From positions 219,724 to 283,723 of the forward strand of contig NZ_JAETWB010000005.1 of NCBI RefSeq assembly GCF_016773205.1: DNA of 64,000 bases, read 5' to 3'. Numbering within the stretch: position 1 is the first letter of the stretch; the number at the start of each line of letters is the position of its first letter. The position numbers and the translations under genes were made by a program. This document shows, piece after piece, positions 50,454-59,969 of the stretch. A model generated the notes under the pieces. It was not told where the DNA came from and did no database searches. It saw only the letters and a program-made list of their open reading frames with translations. The DNA comes from Belnapia arida (GTDB lineage Bacteria; Pseudomonadota; Alphaproteobacteria; Acetobacterales; Acetobacteraceae).

Positions 50454-50776
50454 CCCCCGGACCAGAGTTGGGGGCAGGACCACGGCTCGCCGGCGTCACA
50501 TTATCGGCGGATGCTTCTACGGGGTCAGATCACCGACAATACGCGCCATGGTTTTCGACCACGACAACCATGCATCTTCTAAGTAGAAACAGCAAAGCCA
50601 AAAATTTCAAGATGCAGACGAGATCACGCCACCATTGCGGTGTATTGCCAGCAAGGATTAGATTCAATCCTTGTAGCATTGCAACGGGTCAGCCGGGAGA
50701 TTTGCGACTTAACGGCTCCGGCTAAACGAGCGGCTGCATCACTGAACGGGAATGCATCACAACGCGGGAGCGAGAC
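50454..50776. other. intergenic region with perfect inverted repeat, upstream of DUF1326 gene
   Basis: About 320 bases. The left end is the IS3-type terminal sequence. The rest is AT-richer than the surrounding genes and has no reading frame I can support. It includes a perfect inverted repeat (listed separately) and should contain the promoter of the DUF1326/DUF2182 pair. A possible ribosome binding site (gggagcgag) lies a few bases upstream of ATG 50777. Confidence 0.5.
50652..50673. promoter_or_regulatory. perfect inverted repeat, operator or small hairpin candidate
   Basis: The arms caaggatt (50652-50659) and aatccttg (50666-50673) are exact inverted complements around a six-base spacer, agattc. 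The site lies 103 bases upstream of the DUF1326 start. Its spacing and symmetry suit a dimeric regulator binding site, but no regulator gene is adjacent, so the regulator is unknown. Confidence 0.45.
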
Positions 50777-51379
50777 ATGACCTACCATTTGGAAGGGCGT
50801 CTGCTCGAAGTCTGCGACTGCCGTGTCCTCTGCCCATGCTGGATCGGCGAGGATCCCGACAACGGCACCTGTGACTCGGTCCTCGCCTACCATTTCGACA
50901 AGGGCACGATTCAAGGTGTCGATGTGACGGGGCGAACGCTGGCGATTGTCTCGCACATCCCAGGCAATGTTCTGGCGGGGAACTTTCGCGTCGCTCTCTA
51001 TCTCGACCAGGGCGCATCGGATGCGCAGGAGAAAGCACTTCTGGATGTCTACACCGGCAAGCTAGGCGGTCCGGTTGCGGACTTTGCCAAATTGGTCGGC
51101 GAAGTCATCTCGGTGGAGCGAGTACCGATCACCTTCGACGTGAATGAGGGCAAGGGAACGCTCAAGGTGGGCGAGACCAGCCATGCCGAGATGGACCACT
51201 ATAAGGGCCCGGACGGCTCCGTCACGACCTTGACCAATACAATCTTTTCCACCGTACCAGGTGCGCCGGTCTTCGTCGGCAAGGCGACGCGCTACCGCTC
51301 GAAGCATGCCGAGCTGGGCCATGATCTCGACCTCCAAGGGCACAACGCGTTGCAGAGCACCTTCGTTCTGGACGGCTAA
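50777..51379 (+). CDS. DUF1326 domain-containing protein
   Basis: A 200-residue protein matching the DUF1326 family. The start reads MTYHLEGRLLEVCDCRVLCPCW, with the conserved Cys motif CDCxxxCPC (C13, C15, C19, C21). The central part includes GTCDSVLAYHFDKGTIQGVDVTG and the C-terminal ends with DLQGHNALQSTFVLDG. The cysteines suggest metal or thiol chemistry. No signal peptide, so cytoplasmic. Its stop is followed after two bases by the DUF2182 gene. The family is often paired with DUF2182 membrane proteins, and the function is not known. Confidence 0.85.
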   Translation: MTYHLEGRLLEVCDCRVLCPCWIGEDPDNGTCDSVLAYHFDKGTIQGVDVTGRTLAIVSHIPGNVLAGNFRVALYLDQGASDAQEKALLDVYTGKLGGPVADFAKLVGEVISVERVPITFDVNEGKGTLKVGETSHAEMDHYKGPDGSVTTLTNTIFSTVPGAPVFVGKATRYRSKHAELGHDLDLQGHNALQSTFVLDG

Positions 51380-51381
51380 TC

Positions 51382-52170
51382 ATGCCGGCGACGCCATCGC
51401 GGTCGGGGATAACCCCGGTCATGGGGGGATTGGTAGCGACCGCATGGGTGACGCTCTACCTCTGGGAGCAGAGCCCCTACGGCCGCTATCTCGACCACGG
51501 CAACTGGACTCACATAGGCTTGGCCGCGGGGATCTGCCGCGTGCTGCCGGCAGGCGAGGTCCTGCTGCCAGGGCTGCTTTACACCGGCGGCTGGCTGCTG
51601 ATGACGGCAGCGATGATGCTACCAACAATCTTGCCACTGCTGCGACGTTTTGACCGGCTAGTTGCTGCACGCGGCGACCGCGTCGGCCTGCTAGCGCTGC
51701 TAGTCACCGGCTACCTGCTGGTGTGGCTCGGCTTCGGGATGGCAGCACATCTGCTGGATCTGGCGCTGCACGCGATCGCGCGGCAATCTAGTTGGTTGGC
51801 CTTCCATGCTTGGGTCCTCGGCGCCGGTGTGCTGGCGATGGCTGGGCTGTTTCAATTCAGCCGCCTCAAATACCATTGCCTCGACCGATGCCGCACGCCG
51901 CTCGGCTTCATCATCCGGCATTGGCATGGGCGGACGCCACGGCGTGACGCGCTGCGACTCGGGGCGCATCATGGGTTGTTTTGTGTCGGTTGCTGTTGGG
52001 CGCTCATGCTGCTGATGTTTGTAGTAGGCACCGGCAATGTCGGCTGGATGCTGCTGCTTGGGGCGGTGATGGCGGCTGAAAAGAACCTTATTTGGGGACG
52101 GAAGCTGGGTCGGCCACTGGGCCTCGCCTTACTTGGCTGGTCGGGGTTGATCACGCTGGCTAACAGCTAA
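51382..52170 (+). CDS. DUF2182 domain-containing membrane protein
   Basis: A 262-residue inner-membrane protein with about six hydrophobic segments. The characteristic stretch GGWLLMTAAMMLPTILPLLR lies near residue 75. FQFSRLKYHCLDRCRTPLGFI near residue 165 holds a C-x3-C pair, and LGAHHGLFCVGCCWALMLLMF near 205 has His-His and Cys-x2-Cys-Cys. These suggest metal binding in the membrane, and homologues are described as predicted metal-binding proteins. It follows the DUF1326 gene by two bases, and both probably act in one pathway, perhaps metal or redox homeostasis. Its role remains unknown. Confidence 0.85.
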   Translation: MPATPSRSGITPVMGGLVATAWVTLYLWEQSPYGRYLDHGNWTHIGLAAGICRVLPAGEVLLPGLLYTGGWLLMTAAMMLPTILPLLRRFDRLVAARGDRVGLLALLVTGYLLVWLGFGMAAHLLDLALHAIARQSSWLAFHAWVLGAGVLAMAGLFQFSRLKYHCLDRCRTPLGFIIRHWHGRTPRRDALRLGAHHGLFCVGCCWALMLLMFVVGTGNVGWMLLLGAVMAAEKNLIWGRKLGRPLGLALLGWSGLITLANS

Positions 52171-52334
52171 CCCTCCTATTCGCCGAGCAGCAATGGCCGG
52201 GGTCCGCGGGCTGATCTGGGCGATGGGCATGTCGTTGGAAGTGGCGGCGTGGTAGTTGGCGTGGCGTGGCGTGGCGCGTTGGTCGCGCCACTGAGCATAC
52301 ATGCCAGGCAAAGGATCAATATCCTCTGCCGGCC

Positions 52335-52460
52335 TTAGTAGAACAACTTGGTGAGCGCGGCCTGAACGGCGCCGAAGAAGCCAAGGAAATAAACGGAGGC
52401 GGCCACAGCCACCAGGATTTCGCGGACATTCTCGCGGGCGACAAGGAACAGATGGGACAT
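52335..52460 (-). CDS. small single-span membrane protein (41 aa)
   Basis: A 41-residue protein, start ATG 52460 with a strong ggagg six bases upstream. The sequence begins MSHLFLVARENVREILVAVA and then ASVYFLGFFGAVQAALTKLF, forming one hydrophobic helix with a charged N-terminal part. It lies on the same strand as, and 59 bases downstream of, the secreted protein gene at 52520. Such short membrane proteins often attach to larger complexes. No family is recognised. Confidence 0.55.
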   Translation of the reverse strand: MSHLFLVARENVREILVAVAASVYFLGFFGAVQAALTKLFY

Positions 52461-52519
52461 AGTCGCCTCCGTTGGGTAATGTTCGTGGGATCGCCGGCTG
52501 GCGTCCTGGCACGAACCGC

Positions 52520-52876
52520 TCAGCGCGGCTGCGCGTAGACCAGGGCGGCGTTGTCGCCGCCGCCGACCAGCCATGCCTCGCGGCTGGGGTTAGCGGGCGC
52601 CATGGTCAGGTATTCCAGTGCCGGCCCGTCGCCGAGGCTGCCTACGAAGCGCGCGAACAGGGAGGGCTGCGACGGCATGCCGCCACCGCTGCCGGCACCG
52701 TAGGTGCTGTAGGTGATGGTCATATTGTCGCCGCCACCCTCGATGGTGGCGCCGCCGCCGCCGACGAGGGATCCGCCTGTTGCCGCGCGGGCGGTGCCGT
52801 CCAGCGGGGCCTGCGCCTGGGCCGCACCGGCGGCCAGGGTGATGGCAATGGCGGATGCGAATGCGATGCACTTCAT
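52520..52876 (-). CDS. small secreted Gly-rich protein (118 aa)
   Basis: A 118-residue precursor. Start ATG 52876 with gaggagagg upstream. The signal peptide is MKCIAFASAIAITLAAGAAQAQ. The mature protein is rich in Gly, Ala and Ser, with GGSLVGGGGATIEGGGDNMTI and AWLVGGGDNAALVYAQP, suggesting a flexible beta-type secreted protein. Cysteine occurs only in the signal peptide. No family recognised. The 41-residue membrane protein gene follows downstream. Confidence 0.6.
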   Translation of the reverse strand: MKCIAFASAIAITLAAGAAQAQAPLDGTARAATGGSLVGGGGATIEGGGDNMTITYSTYGAGSGGGMPSQPSLFARFVGSLGDGPALEYLTMAPANPSREAWLVGGGDNAALVYAQPR

Positions 52877-53159
52877 GATCGGGGCTCCTCTCCTCGCCTC
52901 ATCGGGCGACGGCAGGACAATGCCGGGGCGACGTGTGACGGGCCGTGAGTGCGACCGTGGGAAAACCGTGCGGCACCGTGGTATCGGCCAGACATGAATC
53001 CTGCGGTGTGACGAACATGCCATCGCGCAGGCGCATCCAAAGGTGGAATTTACGCCACGACATGAAGCTTTCGGCGTCTACGCTGCGATGCAGATCGACG
53101 AGCCGCGTCTACTGTTGCTAGTCTCACGTTGCTTTCCAAAGCGGCTGATAGGACATCGC

Positions 53160-54161
53160 ATGATGCGGCGGGAGTTCATCGCCCTGCTTGGCACGGCGGC
53201 GGCACGGCCAGGTGTCGGACACACGCAGCCGCTCGCATTGCCCGTTATCGGCTATCTCGGTCCGGAAGCGCCCGAGCCCTTCGCCAGCCGCGTGCTCGCC
53301 TTCCGCGACGGCCTCGCCAGCACGGGATATGTGTCGGGCCGCAATGTAGTGATCGATTTCCGCTGGGCGGAGGGCCGCTACGACAAGCTGCCGGCGCTTG
53401 CGGCGGAACTTGCTGACCAGCAGGTCGCCGTCATCGCCGCACCCGGGGGCGCACCCGTCGCACTTGCCGCCAAGTCGGCGACCACCACGATCCCGATCGT
53501 GTTCGAGATGGGTGGCGATCCCATCGCACTCGGCGTGGTTGGTAGCCTGAGCAGGCCCGAGGGCAACGTCACCGGCGTGTCGAGCCTCAGCGTCGAGGCG
53601 AGCCCAAAGCGGATGGAGCTCCTGCACGAGGTGGTTCGCGCTGGGCGCGACGACGGCGCCAGCCCGCTGCTGCTTGGCGTCGTAGCGAACCCGACCAGCC
53701 CGACCGCCATGTCGCAGGTCGGCAGCCTGCAGACCGCCGCCGAGGCGCTTGGAGTGCGGACCCACGTCCTGCAGGCCGGTGTCGAAGCGCAGTTCGGCAC
53801 AGTGTTCGAAACATTGTCCGGAATCAGCGCGCGCGGCGTCGTCTTCACCTCCGATCCCTTCTTCGCCTTCCGCGGTCAGCAGCTTGCGGCGCTTGCGACC
53901 CGCTATGCCATGCCGGCGATCACCCAAACCCGGGATTTCACCATCGCCGGCGGCTTGATGAGCTACGGGGGCGACTTTGTGCAATCCCACCGGCAGGCGG
54001 GGATCTACGCCGGGCTTATCCTCAAGGGCGCGAAGCCGGCTGAACTGCCGGTGCAGCGGGTTACGAAGCTCGAGTTGTTCATCAACCTGGATACCGCCAG
54101 ACGCTTCGGCCTAACCCTGCCGCTGCCGCTGCTTGCGCGGGCGGACGAGGTGATCGAATGA
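53160..54161 (+). CDS. ABC-type substrate-binding protein (ABC_sub_bind, PF04392-like)
   Basis: A 333-residue periplasmic binding protein. The start MMRREFIALLGTAAARP includes a double-Arg Tat-like signal. Hallmarks of this family: PVIGYLGPEAPEPFASRVLAF, GRNVVIDFRWAEGRYDKLPAL, IPIVFEMGGDPIALGVVGSL and GGLMSYGGDFVQSHRQAG. Members are usually paired with a permease of the BmpA-like or YtrP type, but here the next gene, 22 bases on, is a sensor kinase. The protein may therefore feed ligand information into that kinase. The ligand is unknown. Confidence 0.85.
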   Translation: MMRREFIALLGTAAARPGVGHTQPLALPVIGYLGPEAPEPFASRVLAFRDGLASTGYVSGRNVVIDFRWAEGRYDKLPALAAELADQQVAVIAAPGGAPVALAAKSATTTIPIVFEMGGDPIALGVVGSLSRPEGNVTGVSSLSVEASPKRMELLHEVVRAGRDDGASPLLLGVVANPTSPTAMSQVGSLQTAAEALGVRTHVLQAGVEAQFGTVFETLSGISARGVVFTSDPFFAFRGQQLAALATRYAMPAITQTRDFTIAGGLMSYGGDFVQSHRQAGIYAGLILKGAKPAELPVQRVTKLELFINLDTARRFGLTLPLPLLARADEVIE

Positions 54162-54183
54162 CCGAGCAAGTCGCGGCACCGTC

Positions 54184-56271
54184 ATGGCCGTGAACCTCTC
54201 CGGCGCGCCAGACGGCCAGGTGAGGCCGCTGGCTATGGCCGCCGCGGCGGATCGGGCGCCTCCTCGCAGGCACCCGGTCCTCGCGTGGCTGTCGCGCGCC
54301 GCCGCCGCCGCGTTCCTGCCATCCGGCCTGGCGCGCCGCTTCGCCCGCACCCTGATCGGCCTCGTCGTCTTCACGTTCCTCGCCAACGGCGCGGTCAACA
54401 TGGTGCTGTCCTACGACGAGGCCTCGGCCTCGGCCGTGCACGTGCAGCGGGAGAAGGCACTCGCGGCGGCCGAGCGCGTGGCGCAGTTCATCGGCGAAAT
54501 CGAGAACCAAATCGGCTGGACGACGCGGGCCGAATGGGCCCGGTTGGACCTCAACCAACGCCGCTACGACCTGATCCGCCTGCTGCGCCAGACGCCGGCC
54601 ATCATGGACGTACTCTACATCGACGCCGACGGGCGCGAGCAGCTGCGGCTCTCGCGGCTCGAGCCAGACGTGGCCGGCGGTGGCGCCGACCTTTCAGCCG
54701 ACCCGCGCTTCACGCAGGCCATCGCAGACCGCGTCTGGTACGGCCCGGTCTACTACGAGCGCGGGTCCGAGCCATACATGACACTGGCCATCATCCATGC
54801 CGGGCGCCGGCCGGGCGTTACCGCGGTCAGCGTGAACCTGAAGCTGATCTGGGACGTGGTTACCGCGATCCGCGTCGGCGAGACGGGCTATGCCTACGTT
54901 ACCGATGCCACTGGCCGACTCGTCGCACATCCCGACATGAGCCTTGTCCTGCGCGGGACGGACCTGTCGCACTTGCCCCAGGTTGCCCGCGCAGTGCGCG
55001 ACGCCCAGGGCGACGACATCGCGCCCGGGAACTCGGTCCGCCCGGATTGGAGCACGGTGCTCTCGGCCTATGCCACCATCCCGCGGCTCGGCTGGCTCGT
55101 CTTCGTCGAGCTGCCACGGCGCGAAGTGCTAGCGCCTGTACTCGTGACGCTCTACCAGACGCTGATCCTGCTGGGCGTTAGCGTTCTCCTCGCCCTGCTG
55201 CTGGGCAGTTGGCTCGTGCGGCGGATGGTCGTTCCCATCCGCCAGCTGCAGGCCGGTGCGCAGCGCCTCGGTGAAGGCGACCTACGCCAGCGCATCGCAA
55301 TCACCTCGGCGGACGAGATCGGCGCGCTGGCGCACCGCTTCAACGTCATGGCGGCGCGGGTGCAGGAGGCACAGGAGACGCTGGAGGCCAAGGTCGCGCA
55401 CCGGACCGAGGAGCTGGCGCAGTCGTTGAACGAGCTGCGCACGGCGCAAGACCGGCTGGTCCAGACCGAGAAGCTCGCCTCGCTCGGCCAGCTCACAGCC
55501 GGCATCGCGCACGAGATACGGAATCCGCTGAATTTCGTGAACAACTTCGCCGAACTCTCGGTTGATCTGCTGCGGGAGCTCGAGGAGGCGCTCGCCGTGG
55601 CCGGACCCTTGCTCGACGCGGCGCTGCGCGAGGAGATTGCGGAACTCGCTGCCATGCTGCGGGACAATCTAGGCCGGGTGGTTCAGCACGGAAGGCGTGC
55701 CGATAGCATCATCCGGAACATGCTGGCCCATTCCCGCGAGGGCGGTGGGGAGCGGCGCGCGGTGGACCTCAACGCCTTCGTCGAGGAGGCGCTGAACCTG
55801 GCTTACCATGGCGCACGGGCGGAGAAGCCGGGCTTCAACATCGCGCTCGAGAAGCACCTAGATCCCGCGGTCGGACAGGTCGAGCTCTACCCGCAGGAGT
55901 TCACCCGCGTACTGCTGAACCTGTTCGGCAACGGATTCCATGCGGCGCATGCCAAGCGGACCAGGGACGCGGCGGCCGAGTTCCAGCCGACGCTTTCCGT
56001 CACGACGCGGGCACTGCCGAGCCAAGTCCAGATCCGCGTACGCGACAACGGGGCCGGCATTCCGGACGCGATCAAAGCACGGATCTTCGAACCCTTCTTC
56101 ACCACCAAGCCCACCGGCGAAGGCACGGGCCTTGGCCTTTCGCTCTCGCATGACATCGTTGTGAAGCAGCATTGTGGAATGATCGACGTCGTGACGGAGG
56201 CAGGCAACTTTACCGAATTCGTCGTCACCCTGCCCTGCACCGGGACGCCTCCGGACGGGAGGGAGGCATGA
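54184..56271 (+). CDS. sensor histidine kinase with extracytoplasmic dCache-like domain and HAMP
   Basis: A 695-residue inner-membrane kinase. A first transmembrane helix is near residues 57-75. The periplasmic region (about 78-318) resembles a Cache domain ([20 protein letters not shown], then [17 protein letters not shown]). A second transmembrane helix is at about 319-346. HAMP follows (347-400), then a coiled-coil linker. The phospho-acceptor His is H443 in [15 protein letters not shown]. The ATPase part has [14 protein letters not shown] (N box), [21 protein letters not shown] (G1/F boxes) and GTGLGLSLS (G2). The next gene is a single-domain receiver overlapping by four bases, and the upstream gene is a binding protein. 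This is the core of a signalling operon. Confidence 0.9.
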   Translation: MAVNLSGAPDGQVRPLAMAAAADRAPPRRHPVLAWLSRAAAAAFLPSGLARRFARTLIGLVVFTFLANGAVNMVLSYDEASASAVHVQREKALAAAERVAQFIGEIENQIGWTTRAEWARLDLNQRRYDLIRLLRQTPAIMDVLYIDADGREQLRLSRLEPDVAGGGADLSADPRFTQAIADRVWYGPVYYERGSEPYMTLAIIHAGRRPGVTAVSVNLKLIWDVVTAIRVGETGYAYVTDATGRLVAHPDMSLVLRGTDLSHLPQVARAVRDAQGDDIAPGNSVRPDWSTVLSAYATIPRLGWLVFVELPRREVLAPVLVTLYQTLILLGVSVLLALLLGSWLVRRMVVPIRQLQAGAQRLGEGDLRQRIAITSADEIGALAHRFNVMAARVQEAQETLEAKVAHRTEELAQSLNELRTAQDRLVQTEKLASLGQLTAGIAHEIRNPLNFVNNFAELSVDLLRELEEALAVAGPLLDAALREEIAELAAMLRDNLGRVVQHGRRADSIIRNMLAHSREGGGERRAVDLNAFVEEALNLAYHGARAEKPGFNIALEKHLDPAVGQVELYPQEFTRVLLNLFGNGFHAAHAKRTRDAAAEFQPTLSVTTRALPSQVQIRVRDNGAGIPDAIKARIFEPFFTTKPTGEGTGLGLSLSHDIVVKQHCGMIDVVTEAGNFTEFVVTLPCTGTPPDGREA

Positions 56272-56666
56272 ACGCGCTTATCCTCGTCGCCGACGACGAG
56301 GCGGACATGGAGCCGCTGTTCCGGCAGCAGTTCCGGCGCGACATCAAGGCCGGCCGCTTTCAATTGGTGTTCACGACCTCGGCCCAGCAGGCACTGCGGG
56401 TCATCGACGACGCGGGACCGCACGACATCGTCCTGTTGCTGTCGGACATCAACATGCCAGAAATGAGCGGGCTCGACCTGCTGGCACGCGTGAAGGTGGA
56501 ACGCCCCAACCTTTCGGTCATCATGGTCACGGCTTATGGCGACGCGGATACGCGGCGCCGCGCGCTGGCGGGCGGCGCCGATGGCCTGCTGCCGAAGCCG
56601 ATCGATTTCTCTGCTCTGCGGGCCGAGGTCGACCGCTGCCTCGCCCAGTGGAGGGCAGGGCCGTGA
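56268..56666 (+). CDS. single-domain response regulator receiver
   Basis: A 132-residue stand-alone receiver. Acidic residues D9, D10 and E11 begin the fold, the phospho-acceptor is D60 in [13 protein letters not shown], the conserved Thr is T88 and the Lys is K110 in LLPKPID. No output domain, so it probably works as a phosphotransfer or regulatory element between the sensor kinase and the hybrid kinase. Overlaps the kinase gene by ATGA and the hybrid by GTGA, which supports coupled translation. Confidence 0.9.
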   Translation: MNALILVADDEADMEPLFRQQFRRDIKAGRFQLVFTTSAQQALRVIDDAGPHDIVLLLSDINMPEMSGLDLLARVKVERPNLSVIMVTAYGDADTRRRALAGGADGLLPKPIDFSALRAEVDRCLAQWRAGP

Positions 56667-58207
56667 CGACGATCCTCGTGGTCGATGACGAGCCGGATCT
56701 CAAGGCGCTTATTCTGCAGCGGTTCCGGCGACGGATTCTTGCGGGCGAGATGGCGTTCCTCTTCGCCCGCGACGGTTTGGAAGCGCTCGACCTCGTCTCG
56801 CGCCATGGGGGCATCGGCCTCGTTCTCGCCGACATCAACATGCCCCGGATGGATGGGCTGACGCTGCTCGGCGAGTTGCAGAAGACGGCAGAGCCGCTCG
56901 CCACCGTAGTTGTTTCCGCCTATGGCGACATGGGCAACATCCGCGCCGCCATGAACCGCGGCGCCTTCGACTTCCTGACCAAGCCGATCGACTTCGCCGA
57001 TCTTGAGGCGACAGTCGTTAAGACGCAGCGCTACGTTGCCACCCTGCGGGAAGCGCGCGCAGCTGAGACCGAACTCCAACGCCAGCGCGAGCTGCTGCTG
57101 CAAGCAGAAAAGATGGCGACTTTCGGCTCTCTACTCGCTGGCGTCGCACACGAGTTGAACAACCCGCTCTCCATCGTGCTCGCTGGCGCCCTGATGCTGG
57201 AGGAGGAAGCGGCGGAACTCCGCCTGCCAAGCCTTGCTAGGAGCGCGGAGCGGATCCGCGTGGCGGCCGAGCGCTGCGCGCGGATCGTCCGCAGCTTCCT
57301 CGCCATGGCGCGGCACCAGGAGGTCCAGCGACGCCCGATCGTCGTGGCCGCCCTGATCGACGGCGCGCTGGAGTTGCTGGCCTACGGCCTGCGAAGCGAC
57401 GGCATTGAGGTGACGCTGAATGTCGCAGCCGGGCTGCCGCCGCTGTTCGGCGACGCGGACCAGCTGCACCAGGTGCTGGCGAATCTCATCACCAATGCCA
57501 AGCAGGCCTTAGAGCATCAGTCCGGGCCGCGGCGCCTTTGCATTGCGGCGAGGGCGACCTACGACGCGGTCCAAATCTCGGTCGCCGACAACGGACCCGG
57601 CATCTCCGCCGAGTTGCGTGACCGGATCTTCGACCCTTACTTCACCACAAAGCCGGTCGGGACGGGAATCGGCCTTGCAGTATCGCGCCGGATCGCGGAC
57701 GCGCACGGGGGTTCGCTGACGCTGGCGGAAGGGGACTGCGGCGCATGCTTCGTCTTGCGGCTGCCGCGCGCTGAGCAGGATGCGGTCGCGCCGGCCATGG
57801 CTGACGCGCATCCAGAAACCACGCCGCCAGCGGTCCCGCGGACGGCACTCGTCATCGACGACGAGCTCGAACTCGCTGGTGTGCTCGCGCGCCTGCTCGC
57901 TGTGCATGGCTTCCGCTGCGACTTCGCCGTGACGGGGCGGGACGCTCAGGACCTGCTGTCCCGCGGTGAGTACGACGCCATCCTTTGCGATCTGCGCATG
58001 CCCGACATGGACGGGCAGGAGCTTTACTGTTGGCTGAAGCGGCAGCGGCCGCACCTATGCCAGCGTACCGCCTTCGTAACTGGTGATGCGTTGAGCCAGG
58101 CCACGGCCAGGTTCCTCGCCCGCTCGAACCGACCCGTTTTGGAGAAGCCCTTCCTGCCCGAGGAGGTGCATCGGCTGGTCGCCGCCCTGGATGCCGGCGG
58201 GGCCTAG
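56663..58207 (+). CDS. hybrid histidine kinase: receiver - kinase - receiver
   Basis: A 514-residue soluble protein starting at GTG 56663 in an overlap with the previous stop; a GTG at 56648 is the alternative. First receiver: DDE at 8-10, D57 in [12 protein letters not shown]107. Linker with coiled coil (121-150). Kinase core: H163 in [14 protein letters not shown], ATPase motifs [31 protein letters not shown] and GTGIGLAVS. Second receiver with D443 in [12 protein letters not shown]. No transmembrane segment, no output domain. It probably relays a phosphoryl group from the membrane kinase and the single-domain receiver to an unlinked target. Confidence 0.9.
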   Translation: MTTILVVDDEPDLKALILQRFRRRILAGEMAFLFARDGLEALDLVSRHGGIGLVLADINMPRMDGLTLLGELQKTAEPLATVVVSAYGDMGNIRAAMNRGAFDFLTKPIDFADLEATVVKTQRYVATLREARAAETELQRQRELLLQAEKMATFGSLLAGVAHELNNPLSIVLAGALMLEEEAAELRLPSLARSAERIRVAAERCARIVRSFLAMARHQEVQRRPIVVAALIDGALELLAYGLRSDGIEVTLNVAAGLPPLFGDADQLHQVLANLITNAKQALEHQSGPRRLCIAARATYDAVQISVADNGPGISAELRDRIFDPYFTTKPVGTGIGLAVSRRIADAHGGSLTLAEGDCGACFVLRLPRAEQDAVAPAMADAHPETTPPAVPRTALVIDDELELAGVLARLLAVHGFRCDFAVTGRDAQDLLSRGEYDAILCDLRMPDMDGQELYCWLKRQRPHLCQRTAFVTGDALSQATARFLARSNRPVLEKPFLPEEVHRLVAALDAGGA

Positions 58208-59556
58208 TGCCCGGGCGCATCCGCGGTGAAGGACATCTGGAAGCGCCGCGGCTCGTCACCGACAAGGTGCAAGGCCTGACCATCGAACAGCACCGCGTTG
58301 CAGCCGTCATCCGATGTGCAGAGCGTGTCGCTGTCGATCCACCATTGCTGTGTCACCAAGCGCCGGTCCAGGTGCGCCGAGTGGAACTGGTACTGCTTGC
58401 CATCGGTGCTCCAGAAGGTGGACAGGGTGGCCCGCATGCCCCAGCGGTTCCAGTCCACCCCGCTCAGCTGACGCCCAGTGAAGGCGGCCCGGATCGCAGC
58501 GCCGTCTAGCCTCTGTCCCGCCGGCCGCAAGATGCGTTCGCCGCCGAGGAGCGCCTGCCGCAGCCGTTCGGGTGGCCAGCCTGTGGCGCAGCCATAGGCC
58601 GCCTCCAAACTGCGGCCGCTGGTGATGTGGTAGGTTCGCACAGGCCCGAGTTCAGCCCGGTCAAGGCCATTGGTCTGGGCGTCGTGCACCCGCAGGCCCT
58701 TGCGCCGAGCCGCGGCCGACCACCCGATCCAGGCGGCGTGCGGCACGCTCCGGTCGCGCCGGTCGCCGATGACGAAGATTTCAGCATTCGACCTGATGGT
58801 CGCAACGGAGCGCATTGGGTCGGCCAGATCGGGCATCCGCAGGGCGAAGTCGTCCGCGACGATCCCGTCGGGCCTACTGTGGAACTGCGCCAAGTCGAGC
58901 GGTGCCGACGCGATGACGGCGCAGCGGATATCGCTACGCCTAGCCAGGAGGTTGGCCACCAGCAACCCGCCCGACGAGAAGCCCGAGAGCACGGCGTCGC
59001 GGAAGCCGTAGCGGCGCTTCAGCATACCGACGGCCCCATCGACGAGTTCCACCTCGTCGAGCGTATGGCGGTCCTGCGCGTGGTTGCCGGACGAGCCATG
59101 CATGCCTGGCCGCGCGATCAGGAACACCGGCATGTTCTGCATCGTGCCGGCCAGGATTCTGGCGGCGAGCCGCCGTGACCCGGCATCTTGCTCGTAGAAC
59201 TCACTGACGCGGTCGACCTGCACCCGGCCGCCCGCGACGCGGTAGCCGATGCCCGGCGGGTCGCCCGGAAGGTGCAGCAACGCGACCGGAGAGGGTCCAG
59301 CCGCGCCGCCGGCGGCGTAGCGCAGGCATTCGCGGCGGCCGCTGGTCTCGACCCAGAGTGCGTCGGGGAGGGCGCGGCACCCTACCTCGGTCGCCGTCGC
59401 GCCGCTGACCAGCCCCTCGCGGGTGAAGGTGTCGGCTGAGAAGCCCGCCGGCGCCGGGGGTGCCTGCGACCCGGGACTTATAGCGCATCCTGCGGCGAGC
59501 AACGCCGATGCGAGTGCGATGCGGACCGGGAACGGCCTGGGGCAGAGCGTGATCAC
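58204..59556 (-). CDS. putative lipoprotein alpha/beta hydrolase
   Basis: About 450 residues from the GTG at 59556, which yields a lipoprotein signal ([16 protein letters not shown], lipobox AAGC). The frame is open upstream to 59715, so the start is uncertain. The body is an alpha/beta hydrolase: [17 protein letters not shown], the nucleophile elbow GFSSGGLL, and [14 protein letters not shown] following. The acid and His are probably in [15 protein letters not shown] and later. It seems to be envelope anchored. Its 3' end overlaps the hybrid kinase end by four bases on the opposite strand. Esterase or peptidase activity is likely, but the substrate is not known. Confidence 0.7.
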   Translation of the reverse strand: MITLCPRPFPVRIALASALLAAGCAISPGSQAPPAPAGFSADTFTREGLVSGATATEVGCRALPDALWVETSGRRECLRYAAGGAAGPSPVALLHLPGDPPGIGYRVAGGRVQVDRVSEFYEQDAGSRRLAARILAGTMQNMPVFLIARPGMHGSSGNHAQDRHTLDEVELVDGAVGMLKRRYGFRDAVLSGFSSGGLLVANLLARRSDIRCAVIASAPLDLAQFHSRPDGIVADDFALRMPDLADPMRSVATIRSNAEIFVIGDRRDRSVPHAAWIGWSAAARRKGLRVHDAQTNGLDRAELGPVRTYHITSGRSLEAAYGCATGWPPERLRQALLGGERILRPAGQRLDGAAIRAAFTGRQLSGVDWNRWGMRATLSTFWSTDGKQYQFHSAHLDRRLVTQQWWIDSDTLCTSDDGCNAVLFDGQALHLVGDEPRRFQMSFTADAPGH

Positions 59557-59765
59557 GCCACACCTTTGGTGCGGAACCGCTGACAGGTAGGCCCTTCCCG
59601 ACTGTCGCATAGTGATCAGCGCAGAGAACAGCCAGCCCCGCCGCGGCACGGGCTTGGCGCCGATTACCACGCTTCGCATCGGCCATTCCTCACCTTCGTC
59701 AACGATGCCTCCCACGCCGCCCCGCCAGGCTGTGCCCGTCTTTGACAGACGAAGGAAAACACGCA

Positions 59766-59969
59766 GTGCATACCATCATCACCAAAAGGCGACCCTTTCA
59801 TCTCGAATTGTTGTGGTTGCCTCTCCAGGCCATCCGCCTCTGGTGCCGCGAGCAACGCGCGGCGGCGATCCTGGGCCGCCTGGACGACCGGATGCTGAAG
59901 GATATCGGCATCGACCGGTCCGCCATCCCCTACGAGGCGCGCCGGCATTCCATCGGGCCGGGCAGCTAA
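59766..59969 (+). CDS. DUF1127 family protein
   Basis: A 67-residue protein from the GTG at 59766, preceded by gaaggaaaacacgca. The DUF1127 motif is visible as ILGRLDDRMLKDIGIDRSAI. DUF1127 proteins in alphaproteobacteria are short, with roles in RNA turnover and phosphate or carbon metabolism described for a few. The stop overlaps the start of the acetyltransferase gene (TAATG), so they are probably coupled. Confidence 0.78.
   Translation: MHTIITKRRPFHLELLWLPLQAIRLWCREQRAAAILGRLDDRMLKDIGIDRSAIPYEARRHSIGPGS

Noticed and set aside
52240..52300. Short tandem ggcgt units (gtggcgtggcgtggcgcg)
   Set aside because: Only a few imperfect copies; too short to call a repeat array or CRISPR.
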